A stretch of 64,000 bases of DNA from Modestobacter sp. Leaf380 (GTDB taxonomy: Bacteria > Actinomycetota > Actinomycetes > Mycobacteriales > Geodermatophilaceae): NCBI RefSeq assembly GCF_001424485.1, contig NZ_LMQC01000001.1:315755-379754 (forward strand), in the 5' to 3' direction. Shown here piece by piece: positions 56,226 to 64,000 of the stretch (positions within the stretch are counted from its first letter, which is position 1; each line of letters begins with the position of its first letter). The position numbers and the translations under genes are program-made. Under the pieces are notes generated by a model that saw only the letters and a list, made by a program, of their open reading frames with translations, searched no databases and was not told the DNA's origin.

Positions 56226-56836
56226 TGGACATCCGCGAGCTCGCCGTCCCCGGCGCCTACGTCCTGGACCTGACGCCGCACGGTGACAGCCGGGGACGGT
56301 TCACCGAGTGGTACCGGGCGGACGTGCTCAGCGAGGCCACCGGCTTCGGCCTCACCCTCGCCCAGGCCAACCACTCCGTGTCCGCCCGAGGCGCGCTGCG
56401 CGGCGTCCACTTCGCCCTCGTGCCACCCGGGCAAGCGAAGTACGTGTACTGCCCCAGCGGCAAGATCCTCGACGTGGTCGTCGACATCCGGGCCGGCTCG
56501 CCGACCTTCGGTGCTGTCGACGCCGTCGAGCTGGACAGCGAGAACCCCCGGGCGGTGTACCTGTCCGAAGGCCTCGGGCACGCCTTCGTGTCGCTCGCGG
56601 ACAACAGCTCGGTCACCTACCTGGTGTCCAGCGGCTACTCCCCCGGCCGGGAGTTCGGCATCAACCCGATGGACCCCGACCTCGGGCTGCCCTGGCCCAC
56701 CGACGTCGAGTTCGAGCTGTCCGCCAAGGACACCTCCGCCCCGACGCTTGCCGAGGCCCGGGAGCAGGGGCTGCTGCCGACGATGGCGCAGTGCACGGCG
56801 CGGTACGACGAGCTGCGGGCTCAGTACCGCCGGTAG
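56225..56836 (+). CDS. rfbC: dTDP-4-dehydrorhamnose 3,5-epimerase RfbC
   Basis: The 203-residue cupin epimerase has RGRFTEWYRADVL, QANHSVSARGALRGVHFA (catalytic His in RGVHF), AKYVYCPSGKILDVVVDIR, YLSEGLGHAFVSL and NPMDPDLGLPWP. Start ATG overlaps the rfbA stop by one base. The final residues overlap the convergent glycosylase gene by 16 bp. Confidence 0.95.
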   Translation: MDIRELAVPGAYVLDLTPHGDSRGRFTEWYRADVLSEATGFGLTLAQANHSVSARGALRGVHFALVPPGQAKYVYCPSGKILDVVVDIRAGSPTFGAVDAVELDSENPRAVYLSEGLGHAFVSLADNSSVTYLVSSGYSPGREFGINPMDPDLGLPWPTDVEFELSAKDTSAPTLAEAREQGLLPTMAQCTARYDELRAQYRR

Positions 56837-57747
56837 TCCGTCGGGGCCATACGTGGCCCGCGCTTGGGTGGCCGACTGCCCCCGATCTCCAGCAGCCGGA
56901 CCACCCGCTGCCGGTGGCCGCGCCAGGGCTCCAGCAGCTCGAGCATGCCGGCGTCGTCGGTCTTGCGGCCGGCCAGTGACCAGCCGACCAGGTTCTTCAG
57001 GTGGTAGTCGCCCACGCTGACCTGGTCCGGGCAGCCGATCGCCCGCTGGGCCACCTCCGCCGCCGTCCACACGCCGATGCCGGGCACCGACCGCAGCCGG
57101 CGCCGCAGGTCCTCGCAGTCGGTGTGGTCGTCGCACTCCAGCCGGGAGGCGACGCCGGCCACCGCCAGCAGGGCCCGGCGGCGCGCGCCGTCCAGGCCAC
57201 ACCGGTGCCACTCCCAGTCGGTGACCGCCCGCACCCGCTCGGCCGAAGGCACCACCCGCATGCCGGCGGGGGCCGGTCCGGGCGCCGGCTCACCGGCCAG
57301 TAACAGGAGCTGCCTCCAGGTGCGGTGCGCCTCGATGCCGGTGACCTTCTGTTCCAGCACCCCGGGCACGAGCGCGTCCCAGACCCGGCCGGTACCGCCG
57401 ATCCGCAACCACGGCGAGCTCCGGTGCAGCCGCTCGACCAGCGGGTGCAGGGCCGCCCGGAAGTCCTCGGGCCGGTCGTCGTCGCCCAACCACCGGGGGA
57501 CGACACCCAGGGCCCAGTCGGCCCCCGGCCCCCATGCCTGGGCGTGCACCTCGCCGCCCCGGACGACGATCCGGACGGTCGCGGCGCCGGTGGGTGTGCT
57601 GGTCGTGCGCCACGCCGCCCCGTCGGGGGCGTACTGCAACGTGGGGTCACTCGTCCCCCGACGGTGGGGGGAGAGCGCACGGCGGACGTCCAGGGGCCAG
57701 TCCGGCCGCCAGGACGCCTCATGCGGGGTCTCCACCGTCACGGTCAC
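56821..57747 (-). CDS. DNA-3-methyladenine glycosylase-family protein (AlkA/HhH-GPD)
   Basis: The 308-residue protein has an N-terminal beta domain (LDVRRALSPHRRG) and a helix-hairpin-helix-GPD core: SSPWLRIGGTGRVWDALVPGVLEQKVTG, RLRSVPGIGVWTAAEVAQRAIG and the catalytic Asp in VSVGDYHLKNLVG. Such enzymes remove alkylated bases, a fit with the ATL gene at the left of the window. GTG 57747 follows GGGAGGGC. It ends on top of the rfbC 3' end. Confidence 0.9.
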   Translation of the reverse strand: MTVTVETPHEASWRPDWPLDVRRALSPHRRGTSDPTLQYAPDGAAWRTTSTPTGAATVRIVVRGGEVHAQAWGPGADWALGVVPRWLGDDDRPEDFRAALHPLVERLHRSSPWLRIGGTGRVWDALVPGVLEQKVTGIEAHRTWRQLLLLAGEPAPGPAPAGMRVVPSAERVRAVTDWEWHRCGLDGARRRALLAVAGVASRLECDDHTDCEDLRRRLRSVPGIGVWTAAEVAQRAIGCPDQVSVGDYHLKNLVGWSLAGRKTDDAGMLELLEPWRGHRQRVVRLLEIGGSRPPKRGPRMAPTDYRRY

Positions 57748-57819
57748 GACACAGCCCTCCCTGTCAGCGCCAGAGGCGGCCCGATGGCTCCGTCCGCCTC
57801 GACGAGGGTAGGCCCGCAG

Positions 57820-58911
57820 TCAGCTGTAGCGGCCGGGGAAGCGCTCCTCCGCCGCGGCGAGCAGCTGCTTCACGCGCTCGGCATCACCCACCGGACAGAC
57901 CATCGTGACATCGGCGGTGTGCACGACGACGCTGTCCCGGACGCCGACCAGGGCGACCAGGTGATCGGGATCGTCGGACAGCACGACGTTCCCGCTGCTG
58001 TCCAGTGTCACGACCAGGCCGCGGACGGCGTTCCCCGCCTCGTCGGTGTCCAGCGTGCCGGCCAATGCGGGCCACGAGCCGACGTCGAGCCAGTCCACGT
58101 CGAGGTCCACGACCAGCACCCGTCCAGGCTCCGCCGCGGCAGGCTCGAGGACCGCGTAGTCCACGCTGATCTTCGGCAGCGTCGGGAACACCTCGGCGAG
58201 CACGGCCTCGCGGTCCTCGGCAGCGACGATCCGGCGCAGGCCCTCGGCGCTCTCCGGCAAGTGGTCGGCCAGGGCGTCCAGGACCGTCTGGGCGCGCCAG
58301 ACGAACATGCCGGAGTTCCAGACGTACTCCCCCGAGGCGAGGTAGCCCTCGGCAGTGGCCCGGTCGGGCTTCTCCCGGAAGGAGGCGGCCTCAGCGGCGC
58401 CGGCGACCTCGGTCGGGGCGCCCTTCTGGACGTAGCCGAACCCGGTCGCCGGAGAGGTCGGGGTGATGCCCAGCGTGACCAGCGAGCGGGGGCGCACAGC
58501 GAGGCAGTCGTAGGCCGTCCGCAGCGCGTCGGCGAACCGTTCTACCGGGCGGATCACGTGGTCGGCGGAGACGACCGCGAGCTCGGCGTCGGGGTCGACG
58601 TCGGCGACCAGCGCGGCCGCCAGCCCGACGGCGTTGGCCGTGTCCCGGGCGACGGGCTCGAGGATCAGCCGGTCGGGCCCGAGCTCGGGCAGCGCCTCGC
58701 GCACCATGTCGCCGTACCGGGCGGCGGTGCACACCCAGATCTGCTCGGTCGGCAGCACGGCCTGCAGCCGGGTGAACGCCTCGGCGAGCAGGCTGTGCGC
58801 CCCGCCGCCGTCCTCGGCGACGACGTCGAGCAGCTGCTTGGGGCGAGCCGACCGGGACAACGGCCACAGGCGGGTGCCCGACCCGCCGGCCATGATGACT
58901 GCGTGCCTCAT
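57820..58911 (-). CDS. manC: Mannose-1-phosphate guanylyltransferase ManC
   Basis: ManC makes GDP-mannose from mannose-1-P and GTP. The 363-residue protein has MRHAVIMAGGSGTRLWPLSR, RPKQLL, LEPVARDTANAVGLAAALV, VVSADHVI, FREKPDRATAEGYL, GEYVWNSGMFVWR and PKISVDYAVLE. It lacks the C-terminal cupin isomerase domain of bifunctional forms, as manA is separate. The start overlaps the stop of the rhamnosyltransferase gene (ATGA). Confidence 0.95.
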   Translation of the reverse strand: MRHAVIMAGGSGTRLWPLSRSARPKQLLDVVAEDGGGAHSLLAEAFTRLQAVLPTEQIWVCTAARYGDMVREALPELGPDRLILEPVARDTANAVGLAAALVADVDPDAELAVVSADHVIRPVERFADALRTAYDCLAVRPRSLVTLGITPTSPATGFGYVQKGAPTEVAGAAEAASFREKPDRATAEGYLASGEYVWNSGMFVWRAQTVLDALADHLPESAEGLRRIVAAEDREAVLAEVFPTLPKISVDYAVLEPAAAEPGRVLVVDLDVDWLDVGSWPALAGTLDTDEAGNAVRGLVVTLDSSGNVVLSDDPDHLVALVGVRDSVVVHTADVTMVCPVGDAERVKQLLAAAEERFPGRYS

Positions 58912-59828
58912 GACGACGGCTCCTGTTCGTTGACGGTCCGTTGGAATCGGGCGCCGGCGGCGACCCGGCCGCTGACGTAAGAGAGCAGCATGCGGGCGCC
59001 CAGGCCCGCCCGGAGCGCGCCGCGAAGCGGTCTGTGCCTCCTGCGGGGGTACCGGCTGGAGAGGTAGCGGAGGGCACTGGTGTGGTGTACGCGCTGCATC
59101 CGGTGGGGCTGACGACGGGTGGCGTGGCCGCCCTCGTGCACCACGACGGCGGAGGGTGCGTAGACGTGGAGGTACCCGGCCCGGCCCAGCCGCTCGGCCA
59201 GGTCGACGTCCTCGAAGTACATGAAGTAGCCGGGGTCGAAGCCCCCCACCATGTGGAAGGCCTCGACGTCGATCAAGAAACACGACCCGGACAACCACCC
59301 CGCGGTGCGCTCCCGCGGCGCCTCGCGTTCGCGGCGGTAGCGCGCCGTCCACGGGTTCGCCGGCCAGGCCCAGCCGAACACCGCGTGGCCGGCACCGGTG
59401 GACAGCTGCGGGAGGTCGCGGGCTGAGGGGTAGAGCTCCCCGTCCTGGGTCCGGATGGCCGGCCCGACCGTGGCGGCCCTCGGCCAGCGTGCGGCAACAG
59501 CGAGCAGCTCGTCCACCGCCCCGGCTTCGAGCACGACGTCGGGGTTCGACACCAGCGCCCAACCGCGTCGGACGTCGGCCAAGCCGGCGTTGACCGCCGG
59601 GCCGTACCCGAGGTTGCCGCCGGTCGGCAGCAGCCGGACGTCGGCGTGCGCTCGCGCAGCTGCCTCGGGCGCACCGTCGGTGGAGCCGTTGTCGGCGAGC
59701 ACGACGTCCACCGGTCGGCGGGTCGACGTCGGCAGGCTCGCCAGGAAGTCCTCGAGCGAGGCCCCGGGCGAGTAGGTCACCGCCACCACGCGCAACGTGT
59801 CGCTGTCCACGTGCGTCTCGTCGGTCAC
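58908..59828 (-). CDS. wbbL: GT2 glycosyltransferase, WbbL-like rhamnosyltransferase
   Basis: WbbL adds L-rhamnose from dTDP-rhamnose to GlcNAc on decaprenyl diphosphate, making the galactan linker in mycobacteria. The 306-residue protein has VVAVTYSPGASLEDFLASL, VLADNGSTDGAPE, LLPTGGNLGYGPAVNAGL, LVSNPDVVLE, GWLSGSCFLIDVEAF and YFMYFEDVDLAERL. Family fit is good; the exact acceptor in this organism is inferred. Start GTG 59828 shares GTGA with the stop of the GT4 gene. Confidence 0.88.
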   Translation of the reverse strand: MTDETHVDSDTLRVVAVTYSPGASLEDFLASLPTSTRRPVDVVLADNGSTDGAPEAAARAHADVRLLPTGGNLGYGPAVNAGLADVRRGWALVSNPDVVLEAGAVDELLAVAARWPRAATVGPAIRTQDGELYPSARDLPQLSTGAGHAVFGWAWPANPWTARYRREREAPRERTAGWLSGSCFLIDVEAFHMVGGFDPGYFMYFEDVDLAERLGRAGYLHVYAPSAVVVHEGGHATRRQPHRMQRVHHTSALRYLSSRYPRRRHRPLRGALRAGLGARMLLSYVSGRVAAGARFQRTVNEQEPSS

Positions 59829-60973
59829 GTCCGCCGCCACCAGGGCCCCCTCGTCGCTGCTTGACGGTAGGCCGCCAGGTGCTGTCCGGCCGCACGGTCC
59901 CAGGTGAACGAGGCCGCCCGCTCCTGCGCCGCGGCACCCAGGGCGCGCCGGACAGGTGCGTCGGACAGCAACCCGTTCAGGCCCGCCGCGATCGAGTGCT
60001 CGTCGGTCCCGCAGTAGACGACGGCGTCCCCGCCCACCTCCGGCAGCGCGAGACGGTCGGTGGTCAGCACGGCCGCGCCGCAGGCCATCGCCTCGAGCAC
60101 CGGCAGCCCGAACCCCTCCCCGAGGCTGGGGTAGGCCACCACGTCGGCGCCGGCGAGCAGGGCGGGCAGGTCCCCCAGGGGGAGATACCCGGGACGGACC
60201 ACCGTGAGGCCGGCCGGGACGCCCGCCACTGCTGGGTCGACCGCGGTGTCCCAGCCCGCCCCGCCGGCCAGCACCAGCGCGGGGGGCTCGGGGAGGTCCT
60301 GCACGGCCCGGACCCAGCCGCGGACGAGCGCCGGGACGTTCTTGCGGGGCTCGATCGTGCCGAGGAAGGCGATCCAGGTCCTGCCCTGCAGGCCCAGCGT
60401 CAGGGCCACCCGGTCGAGGTCCTCGGGCGTCGGGGGGTGGAAGACCGTCCGGTCCACCCCGTGGGGCGCCACGATCGTGCGAGCGGGGTCGACCCCGCCC
60501 TCCCGGGCCACCTCGCGGGCCGTCGCCTCGGACGGGACGACGAGACCGGCTGCGAGTCGGGCCGCGATCCGCGTGGCGGTCCGGAAGAAGCGGGCCTTCA
60601 CCGGTGAGTGCACCGCGGGGTCGGTGAAGAAGGTGGCGTCGTGCAGCGTGACCACGACGGGCACCCCGACAACCAGCGGCATCGTGTAGTGCGGGCTGTG
60701 CAGGACGTCGACGCGGAGCCGCCGGGCCAGCAGCGGCAACCCCACCTGCTCCCAGGCCAGTCGGGCCGGCGGGCGGGTGGCCCAGGCCGGCGCCGGGACG
60801 ACCTCGGCGGCGGGGACGGCCGCCACGAAGGACGCCACGTCGTGGGCCTGTGCGACGACGACCAGGTCGACGTCCTGTCGGCCCAGCGCGGGCAGGAGGT
60901 CGTCGAGGTAGCGACCGACCCCGCCCCGGGCGACGGGGACGGCGGTCGCGTCGACGAGGACCCGGAGGGTCAC
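59825..60973 (-). CDS. GT4-family glycosyltransferase
   Basis: The 382-residue GT-B enzyme has ATAVPVARGGVGRYLDDLLPAL at the donor side, DVLHSPHYTMPLVVGVP, VVTLHDATFF, VVPSEATAREVA, FLGTIEPRKNVPALV and the EX7E pair in PSLGEGFGLPVLEAMACG. Sugar and acceptor unknown; mannose is plausible because of the neighbouring GDP-mannose genes. Start GTG 60973. It is divergent from a second GT4 gene. Confidence 0.88.
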   Translation of the reverse strand: MTLRVLVDATAVPVARGGVGRYLDDLLPALGRQDVDLVVVAQAHDVASFVAAVPAAEVVPAPAWATRPPARLAWEQVGLPLLARRLRVDVLHSPHYTMPLVVGVPVVVTLHDATFFTDPAVHSPVKARFFRTATRIAARLAAGLVVPSEATAREVAREGGVDPARTIVAPHGVDRTVFHPPTPEDLDRVALTLGLQGRTWIAFLGTIEPRKNVPALVRGWVRAVQDLPEPPALVLAGGAGWDTAVDPAVAGVPAGLTVVRPGYLPLGDLPALLAGADVVAYPSLGEGFGLPVLEAMACGAAVLTTDRLALPEVGGDAVVYCGTDEHSIAAGLNGLLSDAPVRRALGAAAQERAASFTWDRAAGQHLAAYRQAATRGPWWRRT

Positions 60974-61042
60974 GGTCGGCTCACCACTCGGTCACCCTAC
61001 GGTCCGCCCGCGCCCGCCCCGGCGCCCCCCGGCCGATGGCTC

Positions 61043-61048
61043 TACGTT
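61043..61048 (+). promoter_or_regulatory. -10 element (TACGTT), leaderless promoter
   Basis: TACGTT is followed by 6 nt (cgtgcg) and GTG 61055, placing the start of transcription on the start codon. Confidence 0.6.
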
Positions 61049-61054
61049 CGTGCG

Positions 61055-62158
61055 GTGCCCGAGCCCACCACCCTGCGCGTGGCCATGACCGTCGAGCAGT
61101 GCTGGCAACCGGTGCCCGGCGGCTCGGGGACCTACATCAGGGAGCTCGCCCGGGCCTACCGGGCGCTCGAGCACCTGAGCGTCACCGGTCTGGCCGCCAG
61201 GCACGGTGGCCGACCCGCGCCCGACGGCTCCCCGGACCTGCGGGTGTCCGAGTCGGCACTCCCCCGCCAGCTCCTCTACCGGTCCTGGCAACAGACCCGC
61301 AGCCCCCGGGCACCCCGCGGCCACGACGTCGTCCACGCCACGACCTGGGCCGTGCCGGGGCATCGGGTCCCACTCGTGGTGACCGTGCACGACCTGGCCT
61401 TCCGTCATGACCCGGGCCACTTCACGCCGAACGGGGTCGCCTTCTTCGAGCGCGGCCTGCAGATCGCCCGGGACGAGGCGGCCGCGGTCGTCGTCCCGTC
61501 CGAGGTCACCCGGGAGGACTGCGTCGCGGCGGGGATCGACCGCGACCGGGTGCACGTCGTCCTGCACGGGGTCCGGGTCGCGACGCCCTCCCCCGCCGCC
61601 GTCACCGCCTTCCGGACCCGGCACGGACTGGCGCGTCCCTACGTGCTCTGGGTCGGCACCCGGGAGCCCCGCAAGAACCTGCCCCGGCTCCTCGCGGCCT
61701 TCGACCACGTCGTGGACCGCGGCGCGGACCTGGACCTGGTCCTGGTCGGTCCGGACGGGTGGGGCGGTGCCGCGGACCGGGTCTCCGCGGTGACGCAGGA
61801 CCGCGTGCACGTCCTGGGGCGGCTCGGTGTGGACGAGCTGGCCGCGTCCTTCGCCGGCGCGCGGGTGTTCTGCTACCCCTCACTGCGCGAGGGGTTCGGC
61901 ATGCCGGTCTCCGAGGCGATGGCCCACGGGGTGCCGGTCGTGACCTCGCGCGGGACCGCAATGGAGGAGGTGGCTGCCGGCGCCGCCGTCCTGGTGGACC
62001 CCCTGGACGCCGCCGACGTAGCCCGCGGCCTGCTGCAGGCCGACGGCCCTGAGCACGGCCGCCTGGCCCGGGCGTCTGCGGCCCGGGCCGGGCACCTGGA
62101 CTGGGCGCGCGCTGCCCGCGAGACGGTCGACGTGCTCCGTGGGGCAGCGCGCGCCTGA
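61055..62158 (+). CDS. GT4-family glycosyltransferase
   Basis: The 367-residue GT-B enzyme shows QPVPGGSGTYIRELARAYR, DVVHATTWAVPGHRVPLVVTVHDLAF, VVPSEVTREDCVAAG, WVGTREPRKNLPRLLAAF, LVGPDGWGG and the EX7E pair in PSLREGFGMPVSEAMAHG. It is a paralogue of the divergent GT4 gene, sharing the same motif order. The acceptor is unknown. It converges with the Gmd-like gene with a 4-nt gap. Confidence 0.88.
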   Translation: MPEPTTLRVAMTVEQCWQPVPGGSGTYIRELARAYRALEHLSVTGLAARHGGRPAPDGSPDLRVSESALPRQLLYRSWQQTRSPRAPRGHDVVHATTWAVPGHRVPLVVTVHDLAFRHDPGHFTPNGVAFFERGLQIARDEAAAVVVPSEVTREDCVAAGIDRDRVHVVLHGVRVATPSPAAVTAFRTRHGLARPYVLWVGTREPRKNLPRLLAAFDHVVDRGADLDLVLVGPDGWGGAADRVSAVTQDRVHVLGRLGVDELAASFAGARVFCYPSLREGFGMPVSEAMAHGVPVVTSRGTAMEEVAAGAAVLVDPLDAADVARGLLQADGPEHGRLARASAARAGHLDWARAARETVDVLRGAARA

Positions 62159-62162
62159 CCGC

Positions 62163-64000
<1,838 letters not shown>

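Noticed and set aside
57773-57800. Hairpin gaggcgg/ccgcctc between manC and the glycosylase gene
   Set aside because: The stem is only 7 bp with a 14-nt loop, weaker than the other terminators in the window.

Overview
The window is very GC-rich actinobacterial chromosome. Gene order, with some insertions and losses, resembles the Mycobacterium tuberculosis segment running from the AdnA helicase gene to wbbL/rmlD: adnA, ATL, moeZ, DUF3152, TetR, DUF3107, ferritin-like protein, rhlE, then an Rv3235-like gene, secA1, hpf, comF, lpqB-mtrB-mtrA, sahH, manA, manB, DUF3499, whiB2, fbiA-fbiB, manC, wbbL and the rhamnose genes. That comparison is from memory, not from a search. Extreme GC, WhiB, MtrAB-LpqB, coenzyme F420 genes, a mycothiol-type DinB protein and the absence of mycolate genes suggest a non-mycobacterial actinomycete, possibly of the Geodermatophilaceae type; the genus cannot be fixed from this sequence. 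No rRNA, tRNA, CRISPR array, prophage or insertion sequence was seen.

Layout. 1-7.4 kb: DNA repair (helicase end, alkyltransferase-like protein), sulfur-carrier activation (moeZ), a DUF3152 membrane protease-like protein, and a hydrolase/TetR divergent pair. 7.4-19.2 kb: housekeeping and hypothetical genes including the rhlE RNA helicase, whose start appears to be CTG, a RecB-like nuclease, a PHP phosphoesterase, Nudix and MaoC enzymes, and a small-protein/HTTM membrane pair. 19.2-23.7 kb: a minimal type VII secretion-like pair, a WXG100-type protein divergent from a 1372-residue FHA-FtsK/SpoIIIE ATPase. 23.8-30.6 kb: a wax-ester-synthase-like acyltransferase, an orphan CpaB-like/CpaE-like pair, a BldC-like helix-turn-helix protein and a LysM protein behind a 10-bp repeat array. 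30.7-43 kb: secA and the mtrA-mtrB-lpqB-comF-hpf cluster behind sahH. 42.6-48 kb: a tightly overlapped operon with manA, a cation transporter, TobH, Trm112-like and manB. 48-53.4 kb: envelope-type hypotheticals, whiB2 and F420 synthesis genes fbiA-fbiB. 53.4-64 kb: surface polysaccharide precursors.

How the genes work together. ManA, ManB and ManC convert fructose-6-P to GDP-mannose, and Gmd (cut by the right edge) plus a Gmd-like neighbour take it to GDP-6-deoxy sugars. RfbA, B, C and D make dTDP-L-rhamnose, which a WbbL-like transferase would attach to a lipid-linked acceptor. Two GT4 glycosyltransferases sit beside them. MtrAB-LpqB, SecA, WhiB and the T7SS-like pair give the region a strong cell-envelope and division flavour.

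Two sequence habits recur. Operon genes are joined by ATGA or GTGA overlaps, which fixed several starts. Many first genes have a TAnnnT -10 hexamer 6-7 nt before the start codon, the geometry of leaderless transcripts.
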